Shown piece after piece: positions 36,171-43,923 of a stretch of DNA of 64,000 bases. Both the position numbers and the translations under genes were made by a program. Each line of letters opens with the position of its first letter. Position 1 is the first letter of the stretch. The DNA comes from Thioalkalivibrio sp. ALE31 (GTDB lineage: Bacteria; Pseudomonadota; Gammaproteobacteria; Ectothiorhodospirales; Ectothiorhodospiraceae): the NCBI RefSeq assembly GCF_000377405.1, contig NZ_KB905021.1, positions 445,303 to 509,302 on the forward strand, given 5' to 3'. The notes below the pieces were generated by a model. The model was not told the DNA's origin. It saw only the letters and a program-made list of their open reading frames with translations, and made no database searches.

Positions 36171-36566
36171 TCAGAGGGCGGAGATCTGGGCGCGGATCTG
36201 GTTGTCCAGGTTCTGGATCCAGTTGTTGTAGTTCGGGTGGATGTTGCCGTCTTCGTAGTTCAGGTTGGCGCTGTCCTTGTAGCGGATGCTGTATTCGCCC
36301 GCAGCGAACGGGATCTCCACCACGGCGACGTGGTCGCGCAGGCTGAGCCGGCCTTCCAGCAGCCCGGGCTCGGCCTCTTCCATGCGCCAGCCCAGCGAAG
36401 CCCCGGCGGTGCGGATCGCGCGTTCCATCTGCTCGGAGCTCGGACGGTCGCCGTCGACATTCGTGACCGTGGTATCGCTGATGTCCTGCACGGGAACCGT
36501 GCCGCGGCAGCCCGCCAGCGCGATCAGGGCGGCGAAGATGATCACCAGCAACGTCTTGGTATTCAT
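36171..36566 (-). CDS. Lipoprotein of unknown function, 131 residues
   Basis: A signal peptide ending in LALAGC marks a lipoprotein. The mature part contains EQMERAIRTAGASLGWRMEE, then HVAVVEIPFAAGEYSIRYKD and NYNNWIQNLDNQIRAQI, which resembles a small alpha/beta domain seen in uncharacterised proteobacterial lipoproteins. The start at 36566 is preceded by AAGGGAAACACT, which acts as the ribosome site and resembles the terminus of the family A repeats. A full family A copy lies 78 bp upstream. Confidence 0.7.
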   Translation of the reverse strand: MNTKTLLVIIFAALIALAGCRGTVPVQDISDTTVTNVDGDRPSSEQMERAIRTAGASLGWRMEEAEPGLLEGRLSLRDHVAVVEIPFAAGEYSIRYKDSANLNYEDGNIHPNYNNWIQNLDNQIRAQISAL

Positions 36567-36643
36567 AGTGTTTCCCTTAATGGATGCGCGGGGAGTGTAG
36601 ACCTGCGGAAGCGTCGTTTCCAAGGGCACCGGGGCGTGCGTCT

Positions 36644-36927
36644 AGGGAGACGCTGATTGAATCGCACGTCCGCGCTCGAGTCGCTTTTGCGTGCGAACAA
36701 GGCGCGGTGACTGCCGTGCAGTCATTCTGCACAAGGGAACCGCAACGCCGTGCCCACGCAAAAGCGGCCGAGCCCCTGCTTTCAATGGCTTGTGGGGTTG
36801 GTGCCCCCTGTTCCCCGATCCTGCGTTGCGCCGCTTGCGGGTAGAACCACTACCCGCTGCACGACGCGCCTTGTCTCGGAAAACAGGGGGCACCAACGCG
36901 GACGTGCGATTCAATCAGCGTCTCCCT
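36644..36927. repeat. Family A structured palindromic element, copy 2 (complete)
   Basis: A 284-bp element with perfect 31-bp arms (36644-36674 and 36897-36927). Inside are two branched stem-loops. Domain I pairs CGCTTTTGCGTG (36682-36693) with 36755-36766, with inner pairs GGCG/CGCC and CGGT/ACCG and an apical stem GTGCAG/CTGCAC around TCATT. Domain II pairs GTTGGTGCCCCCTGTT (36797-36812) with 36882-36897, then CCGA/TCGG, and an apical stem GCGGGTAG/CTACCCGC around AACCA. Its right end reaches into the stop codon of the glycosyltransferase gene. The 36567-36925 gap holds nothing else. Confidence 0.95.
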
Positions 36928-37654
36928 AACGGCGGATCACGCCCAGCGAACGCAGCAGCCCCAGCGGGCGCATTCCGCGGCGCAGCAGGCGGCCGGCAAC
37001 CATGGCGATGATCCGCAGGGTATCCGCGGTCGGCCGGTAGTGGCTGGGGCGGTGATTTTCCGGGTAGATGCAGCGTACCGGGACCACCCGGGCCGGGAAT
37101 CCCAGCCGTTCGGCGACGATCAGGGCCTCGCTCTCGAATACGAAGCCGCGGGCCCGGTGGTGGGCCAGGTCCAGGCGCCGCAGCAGGGCGGCCGGATAGA
37201 GGCGGAAACCGGATTGGGAGTCCCGTAGGGGTTGCCCGGAGGCCCAGGCAATCCAGAAGTCGGCCATGCGGTTGCCGAACAGGCGCAGCGGCGGGGTGTG
37301 TTCGCGGCCCTTGAGGCGTGCGCCCAGGACCAGCCGGTTCGGCGTCTCGCGCCACGCGGCGACCAGCGCGGGGATCTCGGTGGTGTCGTGCTGGCCGTCG
37401 GCATCCAGGGTCACCACCGCGTCGGCGCCGGTGGCCAGGGCATGCTGTATCCCGGCCCACAGGGCGCCGGCCTTGCCACTGTTCTCGTCCATGCGCAGGA
37501 CCTCGGCCTGATCCTCGATCAGGCGGGCGGTGGCGTCCTCGGAGCCGTCGTCCACCACGATCACCCGGTCCACCTGCGTGCGGGCGCCGGCCACCACCGC
37601 TTCGATGGTGGCCGCCTCGTTATGGGCGGGGATCAGGGCGACGACCGTGCTCAT
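36926..37654 (-). CDS. Family 2 glycosyltransferase (DPM1/polyprenyl-phosphate type)
   Basis: The 242-residue protein begins VVALIPAHNEAATIEAVV and has VIVVDDGSEDAT, VTLDADGQHD (DxD) and QSGFRLYP, the hallmarks of GT-A family 2 enzymes of the dolichol-phosphate-mannose synthase type. The C-terminus holds only a short amphipathic segment, so it is probably membrane-associated rather than membrane-spanning. It is the last gene of the aryl-polyene operon. Glycosyltransferases in such clusters are thought to help anchor or decorate the pigment lipid. Its TAG stop overlaps the end of a family A repeat. Confidence 0.88.
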   Translation of the reverse strand: MSTVVALIPAHNEAATIEAVVAGARTQVDRVIVVDDGSEDATARLIEDQAEVLRMDENSGKAGALWAGIQHALATGADAVVTLDADGQHDTTEIPALVAAWRETPNRLVLGARLKGREHTPPLRLFGNRMADFWIAWASGQPLRDSQSGFRLYPAALLRRLDLAHHRARGFVFESEALIVAERLGFPARVVPVRCIYPENHRPSHYRPTADTLRIIAMVAGRLLRRGMRPLGLLRSLGVIRR

Positions 37655-37661
37655 GGGCGCA

Positions 37662-38384
37662 TCAGGCGAGGGCGCCGTTGACGCCGATCACCTGGCCGGA
37701 GACGTAACTGGCCGCGTCGCTGGCCAGGAAGCCGACCACGCCCGCGACCTCCTCGGGCCGGCCGGCGCGGCGCATCGGCACCAGATTGCGGATGTGTTCG
37801 GCATCGAAGCTGCCCTCGCTCATCGGGCTCTCGATGATGCCGGGGGCGACCGCGTTGGCGGTAATGCCGCGCGAGGCGACCTCCTGGGCCAGCGAGCGGA
37901 TGGCGCCGTGCAGGCCGGCCTTGGCCGCCGCGTAATTGGTCTGGCCGCGATTGCCGATCTGCCCGGCTACCGAGGAGATCGCGATCACCCGGCCCCAGCG
38001 GGTGGTGATCATCGGCAGCAGCAGCGGCTGGGTCACGTTATAGAAGCCGTTGAGGCCGACATCGATCGGGCGGTCCCATTGTTCGCGGCGCATCCCGGCC
38101 AGTGGCGCGTCGTCGTGGATGCCGGCGTTGTGGACGAGGATCTGTACCGGCTGCTCGGCCGCGAGGGGTTCCAGCGTCTCGCGGCAGGTTCCCTCGTCGG
38201 TGATGTCGAACACCAGCACCCGGGACTCGCCGCCATCGGCCCGGATGGCATCGGCGGTCGCCTCGGCCGCGGCGGCGTTGCGATGGGCATGCAGGATGAC
38301 CTCGTGGCCGGCCATGGCCAGGGCGTGGCCGATGGCGGCGCCGATGGCGCCACTGCCGCCGGTAATCAGGGCGCGTGCAGTCAC
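37662..38384 (-). CDS. 3-oxoacyl-ACP reductase (FabG-type SDR) of the aryl-polyene operon
   Basis: The 240-residue short-chain dehydrogenase has ALITGGSGAIGAAIGHALA for NADPH binding, HNAGI (NNAG variant) and the Ser-Tyr-Lys triad in ISSVAGQIGNRGQTNYAAAK. It ends VSGQVIGVNGA. It corresponds to the ketoreductase step (ApeQ-like) that reduces beta-ketoacyl-ACP in polyene extension. The GTG start at 38384 overlaps the dehydratase stop (GTGA). Confidence 0.9.
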   Translation of the reverse strand: MTARALITGGSGAIGAAIGHALAMAGHEVILHAHRNAAAAEATADAIRADGGESRVLVFDITDEGTCRETLEPLAAEQPVQILVHNAGIHDDAPLAGMRREQWDRPIDVGLNGFYNVTQPLLLPMITTRWGRVIAISSVAGQIGNRGQTNYAAAKAGLHGAIRSLAQEVASRGITANAVAPGIIESPMSEGSFDAEHIRNLVPMRRAGRPEEVAGVVGFLASDAASYVSGQVIGVNGALA

Positions 38385-38842
38385 GGGCTGTCCTCGTCGT
38401 CGGCGGGTTGCAGGATGACGGTCGCGCGTGCGCTCAGCACCGGCTGTGCGTCCGCGCTTACGCGCAGGTCGTAGATGGAACTGTTGCGGTCCGACAGGAT
38501 GCAGTCCGCGTGGATCTCCAGTGCCGCTCCCAGGCTGTCGAGGCGACGGGTCTGCAGCTGCAGATCCCGCACCGCCGCCAGATAGCCGGCGCGCGCCGGC
38601 CCGGAATCGGCCAGCAGGGCGCCGTGCACGGCCATGCCCTGGGCGCCGTATTCCAGCGCCGCCAGGGCATGCAGCCCGGCCTCGCCGCGCAGCGGGTTGG
38701 CCGGGTCGCGGTGGCTTTCGGCACGGCAATGGATGGTGGTGTCGGACCAGGCCTCCACCGTATCCAGCAGACACATTGCGCCGGCATGCGGCAGCAGCCG
38801 GCAGATGGCCTCGTGATCCAGGGTCTCGGGTCGGGATGACAT
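38381..38842 (-). CDS. ApeP-like hotdog-fold 3-hydroxyacyl-ACP dehydratase
   Basis: The 153-residue protein starts with HEAICRLLPHAGAMCLLDTV, including the LLPHAGxMCLLD segment typical of the ApeP/FabZ-like dehydratases of aryl-polyene clusters, and continues with ALEYGAQGMAVHGALL. It would remove water from 3-hydroxyacyl-ACP intermediates. A second, FabA/FabZ-like hotdog gene (44806-45141) lies upstream in the same operon. This pairing of two dehydratases is characteristic of aryl-polyene clusters. Confidence 0.87.
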   Translation of the reverse strand: MSSRPETLDHEAICRLLPHAGAMCLLDTVEAWSDTTIHCRAESHRDPANPLRGEAGLHALAALEYGAQGMAVHGALLADSGPARAGYLAAVRDLQLQTRRLDSLGAALEIHADCILSDRNSSIYDLRVSADAQPVLSARATVILQPADDEDSP

Positions 38843-38873
38843 GCGCGGGATCTTCCTGATCCGGGCGGATGGT

Positions 38874-39653
38874 TCAGGGCCCGACCCGGATGTTCAGGGA
38901 CCGGCCCAGCGGCGCCTCAAGCGTAACATTTCCGGGCGTTCCCCGGACCAGCCGTTCCAGCAGGGGCAGGGCGCGCGCGGCCGGATTGCTCCCGCGCAGC
39001 GCCTCCAGGTCATCACTGTGGCAGGGGTCGGCCGCGGCCGGCCCTCCGAGGTCGAGCTGCAGCTGCCAGGGTGCGCCGTCCACCGGGCCCAGGCGCAGGG
39101 CCACGGCAAAGGGGTGATGGATGGGCCGCACGTGGATGAAGCTGTCCATGGACGGCACGTCGTAGCAGGCCAGCAGGACGTCGCCGCCCTCGTCCAGCTG
39201 CAGTGTCGCGGCCTCCAGCAGCCCCGCGGCCAGGCTGGCGTTGTAGCCGGACAGCGCCGTGGCCGGCGCCGGGTTGCGGGTCGCGATCGACCAGTTGCCG
39301 GCCGGGGCATTGTGCACCGAGTTGTGAAACTGCACCGGCGACACTACCGGCTCCGGCTGGGTCAGGGCATCGCAGATGCGGTCGATGATGTCCATGTCGC
39401 CGGAGGATGACGCGAACACGCTGCGCAGCCGGCTGCGATCGGCCCCTTCGGTGGCCTCTTCCGCGACCTTCAGGGCGAGGCGGATGGTGGCGGTGGTGCG
39501 TCGGCGCTCGTTGGCCGGAAGCAGCCCGGGCGGAGGGACGTGGACCTCGCGGCTCGCCAGTGGGGTCTCGCCGGCCAGCACGGGGCGGGCACTGTCGAAG
39601 TCGTCCAGTCCCGGGCCCAGCAGCCCCACGGCATGGAGTCCAATGGCCTTCAT
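38874..39653 (-). CDS. Ketosynthase chain-length-factor-like subunit (ApeC-like)
   Basis: The 259-residue protein resembles the N-terminal half of a beta-ketoacyl synthase. It has FASSSGDMDIIDRICDALT, PVQFHNSVHNAPAGNWSIAT and SGYNASLAAGLLEAATLQL (position of the active-site loop without the catalytic Cys). In aryl-polyene systems a non-catalytic partner like this forms a heterodimer with the ketosynthase and controls chain length. Its start overlaps the ketosynthase stop by ATGA, so the two subunits are made in step. Confidence 0.85.
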   Translation of the reverse strand: MKAIGLHAVGLLGPGLDDFDSARPVLAGETPLASREVHVPPPGLLPANERRRTTATIRLALKVAEEATEGADRSRLRSVFASSSGDMDIIDRICDALTQPEPVVSPVQFHNSVHNAPAGNWSIATRNPAPATALSGYNASLAAGLLEAATLQLDEGGDVLLACYDVPSMDSFIHVRPIHHPFAVALRLGPVDGAPWQLQLDLGGPAAADPCHSDDLEALRGSNPAARALPLLERLVRGTPGNVTLEAPLGRSLNIRVGP

Positions 39654-40837
39654 GGCGCGGCCTCCAGCAGCAGGCTGCAGTTGTTGCCGCCAAAGCCGAA
39701 GGCATTCACCAGTACCCGTTGTACCAGGCGCGGTTCCGCCTCGCCGCGGGCCTCGAGGTCCAGTTGCGGATCCAGCATCTTCAGGCCGGCCGTGGGTGGC
39801 ACAAAGCCGCCGTCCAGACTGGCCAGGGCCTGGGCCACGCCCACCGCCCCGGCGGCGCCCAGGGTGTGTCCGGTCAGACCCTTGGTGCCCACGGCGCGCG
39901 GGCGCGGCCCCAGGCTGCGCACCAGGGCGCGGGCCTCGGCGCCATCGTTGGCCGGGGTTGCGGTGGCATGCATCAGCACGTAGTCGATCTCGTCGCCCCG
40001 CCGTCCGCCGCGCTCCAGCGCCTGTTGCAAGGCGGTCGCGGCCCCCAGGCCCTCGGGGTGCGGGGCGGACATGTGGTGGGCGTCGCTGGATTCGCCGTGA
40101 CCGGTCAGCCGTGGTCCCGTGGTATCCGGCGAGGGGCGTTCCAGCAGGAAGAAGCCGGCGGCCTCGCCGATCGAGATCCCGGCGCGGTCGCGGTCCAGCG
40201 GGGTGCAGGGCTGCGCGGCCACCAGTTGCAGGGCATTGAAGCCATACAGCGTCATGCCGCACAGGCTGTCGACACCGCCGACCACGGCCGCGTCGCAAAG
40301 CCCCGCGGCCATGTAGCGACGGGCATCGGCGAAGACCTTGGCGCTGGACGAGCAGGCGGTGGAGACCACCAGGGCCGGCCCCGACAGGCCGAAGCGGGTG
40401 GCGACGAAATCGGCCAGCGAGAACATGTTCTGGGTGTGCTGGTAGTCGTAATCCGGGGGCAGGGCCCTGGTCTGCGGGTCGCGCCGGTGGTAGGCGGCCT
40501 CGGTGGCGGCGATGCCCGAGGTGCTGGTGCCCAGCAGCACGGCCACCCGGTCGGCGCCGTAGCGCGCAACGGCGGCCGCCACCGCGTCGGCGAAGCCATC
40601 CTGGCGCAGGCCCAGTTCGGCGAGCTGGTTGTTGCGGCACTGAAACGGGGCGAGCTCGCCTTTCAGGGTGATGGCCTCCACGCCGGGCACGCGGCCGATG
40701 TGGGTGTCCAGACTCACGCTTTCCAGATCGCAGGGGCGCAGCCCGCTGACCCCGTTGCGCAGGGCCTCGGCGTTGGCGGCGATCCCGGTTCCGGCAGCGC
40801 TTGTCAGGGTGTGGGCGGTGATGACCAGTGGGTCCAT
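39650..40837 (-). CDS. Beta-ketoacyl-ACP synthase (ApeO-like) of the aryl-polyene operon
   Basis: The 395-residue condensing enzyme has the active-site cysteine in VVSTACSSSAKVFADA, the first catalytic His in LMHATATPAND (usually HGTGT/HGTAT, so Gly is replaced by Ala), and the second in GTKGLTGHTLGAAGAVG. The C-terminus has NAFGFGGNNCSLLLE. It elongates the aryl starter with malonyl units on ACP. It is immediately upstream of its chain-length-factor partner. Confidence 0.92.
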   Translation of the reverse strand: MDPLVITAHTLTSAAGTGIAANAEALRNGVSGLRPCDLESVSLDTHIGRVPGVEAITLKGELAPFQCRNNQLAELGLRQDGFADAVAAAVARYGADRVAVLLGTSTSGIAATEAAYHRRDPQTRALPPDYDYQHTQNMFSLADFVATRFGLSGPALVVSTACSSSAKVFADARRYMAAGLCDAAVVGGVDSLCGMTLYGFNALQLVAAQPCTPLDRDRAGISIGEAAGFFLLERPSPDTTGPRLTGHGESSDAHHMSAPHPEGLGAATALQQALERGGRRGDEIDYVLMHATATPANDGAEARALVRSLGPRPRAVGTKGLTGHTLGAAGAVGVAQALASLDGGFVPPTAGLKMLDPQLDLEARGEAEPRLVQRVLVNAFGFGGNNCSLLLEAAP

Positions 40838-40906
40838 GGGGCGTGTTCTGTGGATAGTGGCCGGAGGCGATTCCGGGTGGATGGGTGTCAGGCGGCATCG
40901 CCTGGA

Positions 40907-43291
40907 TCAGTGTTTTCCTGGGTTGACCTCGGGCGCCAGCAGGGCCGCCGCGAGGAAGGAAAATACCACGCCCAGCACCACGGTGAGGCCCAGGGCCTGC
41001 AGGACCGGAAGGCTGGAAAGGGCCAGCAGCCCGAACACCACCAGGGTCGACAGCGCGCAGACGCCGACCGAGCGCAGGTTGCGCAGGCGCGCCGCGGCAT
41101 CCCGCAGGGGGCGGCTGAAGAACACCGCGTAGTCCAGACACAGCCCGGCGATCAGCAGCAGCGCGATCAGGTGGAACAGCGACAGCCGGACGCCCAGCAG
41201 GATCAGCGCGGCCAGGGTCAGCAGCAAGCCGGTGCCGACGGCCGTCAGGATGCGCAGGCTGCGCCCCGGGGCCCGAGTGGCGACCAGCAGCAGGAGCGCG
41301 ACGGCCACAAGACCCAGCGCCAGGCGCTGCAGGGCCTCGTCGCGGAAGCCGATGACCAGTTCCTCGGAGGCCCGGAAGAAATCGATGTGGTGCACGCCTG
41401 CGCCGGTCCCCTCCCGTTCCGACAGGTCGGCCCGCGGGATGTCTGCGGCCCAGCGCGCCAGGGCCTCGTCATCCCGGACCCCTTGCAGGCGGACCCAGGC
41501 GGTCCAGCCCTGGCCGTCCTCGTGTGGCTGAAGCAGGGGGTCGAGCGCGTTGCGCAGGGGGCCGTCCGGCAGGGTCTCCGGGGCCAGAAGAGCCTGCTCG
41601 CGGGCCGCCGAGATGTCCTCCACAAAGGGTGCGAAGGCCCCCTCGCGGAACCCGAGATCCGCGCTCGCCGCCGCCAGGCGTTCGCGCAGGTCATCGGGGT
41701 GCGGCAGCGCGGCCTGGCGTTGTTGCTGGCGCTGCCGGCTTGGCAGTACCTCGGCGGGGTGGCCGAAGCCGTCCACGAGCCCGGACGCGCGCAGGGCTTC
41801 CAGCTCCGGGACCAGGGCCTCGCTGGCGCGCAGGGCTCGTTCCGCGGAGTCGGCAGTGATCAGCAGGGCGTGGCGGACGTCCGGTAGCCCCAGTGCGCCC
41901 CGCAGCTCCTGGTCCAGCGTGACCTGCTCCTCCGGCACCGGGTGCAGCGCGGACAGGCGGTCTTCCCAGGGAAACGGATCGGCGCTCGCCACCACGGCGA
42001 CCGCGGCCAGGGCCAGCAGGGCGACGCCCCAGCGGGCCAGCGCCGGGGGGTGCGCGAGCGCGACCGGGACCGGCAGCCTCGGAGCCGGCAGGCCCTCGCG
42101 CTGCAACCGGGCGGGAACCAGGACCGGCAGGACCCAGCGGGTGGTCACGGCGGCCACGGCCACTCCGGTCAGCACGAAGAGTCCCAGCTGCGCCATGCCG
42201 GAGAAGCCGGTGAGGGCCATCAGGGCAAACACCAGCACGGTGCTGCCAGCGCCCAGGGCGATCACGGGCCCCAGTTCGCGCGCGGCCTGCGCCAGGCGTG
42301 CGTCCCCGAGGTGCGGGCTGTCGCGCCGCTGCGCATGGGCGAACAGGTGCAAGGGGTAGTCCAGGGCGATCCCCAGCACGGTGATGCCGAAGGCCAGCGC
42401 GATCCCGTGCAGGTGCCCGAAGACCGTAGTGACCACGGCCGCCGCGATCAGGATGCCGCTCGCCAGCGGTACGGCCGCCAGCCAGACCGGATGCGGGTGG
42501 CGGAACACCGCCAGCAGCAGGAGGGCCAGGGCGATACTGGCGCCGGTGGTGATCCAGGTGACCTCGCCACGGATGGTGGCCCGCGATTCCACCGCGATGA
42601 CCGCCGGGCCGGCGATCTGCAGGCGCAGTTCCGGCGGGTCGAGGTCGGCGAAGGCGGTGCGCGTGCGTTCGATCAGGGCCGCCTGGGCGTCCAGGTCCAT
42701 GCCGTCGGCGGTGCTGCGCAGCACCAGCAGCGCCCGTTCACGATCGGGGGTCACCCAGACCCCGTCCGGCCCGGTCGTTGCCCGGCCGCCGGTGGTGGCG
42801 AGCTGCTCCAGAACGACCCGGGTCTCGGCGGTGGGGTCGCGCGGGATCAGTTCCCGGGGCAGCTCCGGGACGGCGCTGGAGAGGTCATCGCGGCGCGCCT
42901 GCAGGTGTTCGCGCAGGGCATCCTGGCTGAAGGCATCGGCATGGATTCGCGGGCTCAGCAGGTAGCGATGTTCGATCAGGAATTCCAGGGCCGGGTCGTC
43001 GGGGTCCAGGCGGCCGTTGTGGACGCCCGCCACGTCCGGGACATCCTCCAGAGCGGCGACCAGGGCATCGCTGGCCGCGGCCCGATCGCGCGCCTCGCCC
43101 CCGGCGATCGCCAGCAGCAACATACGTCCGGCCGGGCCGGCCCCGGGATCCAGCACGATGCCGTCGGCGCTGACCGGGTCCGGGGCAAAGCCCTGCAGGT
43201 CGGTAACCAGTTCGCCGCGCAGGGCCAGCGTGAGCGTGGCCAGCGTGAGCGCGGCCAGCCACAGGCCCAGGGCGATGCGGGACGGGCACAT
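40907..43291 (-). CDS. MMPL/RND-superfamily exporter of the aryl-polyene operon
   Basis: The 794-residue inner-membrane protein has the two-fold MMPL layout. Each half has one N-terminal helix, a large periplasmic domain and a five-helix bundle (for example LGIALDYPLHLFAHAQRRD and LIAGLCLDYAVFFSRPLRD, with the conserved G-x-x-x-D-Y). Aryl-polyene operons carry such a transporter, thought to move the pigment lipid to the outer membrane. The ATG at 43291 is served by TAGGGAAACACTGATTG, which equals the terminus of the family A repeats. Confidence 0.88.
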   Translation of the reverse strand: MCPSRIALGLWLAALTLATLTLALRGELVTDLQGFAPDPVSADGIVLDPGAGPAGRMLLLAIAGGEARDRAAASDALVAALEDVPDVAGVHNGRLDPDDPALEFLIEHRYLLSPRIHADAFSQDALREHLQARRDDLSSAVPELPRELIPRDPTAETRVVLEQLATTGGRATTGPDGVWVTPDRERALLVLRSTADGMDLDAQAALIERTRTAFADLDPPELRLQIAGPAVIAVESRATIRGEVTWITTGASIALALLLLAVFRHPHPVWLAAVPLASGILIAAAVVTTVFGHLHGIALAFGITVLGIALDYPLHLFAHAQRRDSPHLGDARLAQAARELGPVIALGAGSTVLVFALMALTGFSGMAQLGLFVLTGVAVAAVTTRWVLPVLVPARLQREGLPAPRLPVPVALAHPPALARWGVALLALAAVAVVASADPFPWEDRLSALHPVPEEQVTLDQELRGALGLPDVRHALLITADSAERALRASEALVPELEALRASGLVDGFGHPAEVLPSRQRQQQRQAALPHPDDLRERLAAASADLGFREGAFAPFVEDISAAREQALLAPETLPDGPLRNALDPLLQPHEDGQGWTAWVRLQGVRDDEALARWAADIPRADLSEREGTGAGVHHIDFFRASEELVIGFRDEALQRLALGLVAVALLLLVATRAPGRSLRILTAVGTGLLLTLAALILLGVRLSLFHLIALLLIAGLCLDYAVFFSRPLRDAAARLRNLRSVGVCALSTLVVFGLLALSSLPVLQALGLTVVLGVVFSFLAAALLAPEVNPGKH

Positions 43292-43305
43292 CAATCAGTG
43301 TTTCC

Positions 43306-43923
43306 CTAGTCCGCGTACTGTGGCGGCTCGAAGCGCATGTGGCTTTGGTGTCCGCCGGACTCGACCGTGATCAGTTCGCGTAGTTCGTCGCCGGCGCCGG
43401 TCAGGGTCAGTTCGGGGACCATGCGGCGCAGGGCGCGGTCCCGTGGGACGAGCTCCAGGGTCCAGGCCTCCATGTCGCCCGTCAGCTCGATCTCGAAATC
43501 GGCCTCCAGTTGCTCGCGGTCGCCGTTCAGCAGGGCGCGAAACAGGCCGGTCAGGGTGGCCAGGGCGGGTTGCTCGTTCAGGTCGATCTCGCGGCTGGAG
43601 CCACGCCGTTCCAGGGTGAGGGTGTCGCCCTCGATGTGCACGGTCTCGCCCCGCGGGCCGTCGACCTGGCGGGTAAGGGTATCGGGGGGCTCGAAGGCCA
43701 GCGAGCCCGAACGTATCTCCGGGAACTCCAGCATCGGATCGTCGCGGCGCTCCTCGAACGCGAGGGTCGCTGCCCGCTCGGTGGTCAGGGCTTCCAGCAA
43801 TGCGCCGAGGGTGTCGTTGGCCAGGGCCGATACAGGGGCGAGAAGACCCAAGGCCAGGATCAGCGTGATGCCGGACTGGCGGATACGCGGGCCAAGGCCG
43901 TGGCCTCGCCTATTTGGATGCAT
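43306..43923 (-). CDS. LolA-like outer-membrane lipoprotein carrier of the aryl-polyene operon
   Basis: The 205-residue product has a signal peptide (LILALGLLAPVSALA) and a LolA-like beta-sheet domain: SGSLAFEPPDTLTRQVDGPR, GDTLTLERRG and WTLELVPRDRALRRMVPEL. In aryl-polyene clusters this protein accompanies the MMPL exporter and probably carries the hydrophobic product through the periplasm. Its start lies within the end of the acyltransferase gene. Its TAG stop is part of the TAGGGAAACACTGATTG ribosome site of the exporter gene. Confidence 0.82.
   Translation of the reverse strand: MHPNRRGHGLGPRIRQSGITLILALGLLAPVSALANDTLGALLEALTTERAATLAFEERRDDPMLEFPEIRSGSLAFEPPDTLTRQVDGPRGETVHIEGDTLTLERRGSSREIDLNEQPALATLTGLFRALLNGDREQLEADFEIELTGDMEAWTLELVPRDRALRRMVPELTLTGAGDELRELITVESGGHQSHMRFEPPQYAD

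Noticed and set aside
36642..37011. ORFs within family A repeats (also at 19892-20165 and 63745-63999)
   Set aside because: The same short translations recur in each copy because the DNA is repeated; they are not conserved as proteins between copy 1 and copy 2 and lack sensible starts.
39407..41887. 826-codon plus-strand frame across the ketosynthase and exporter genes
   Set aside because: It crosses several coupled minus-strand genes with clear motifs and shows only low-complexity composition itself.
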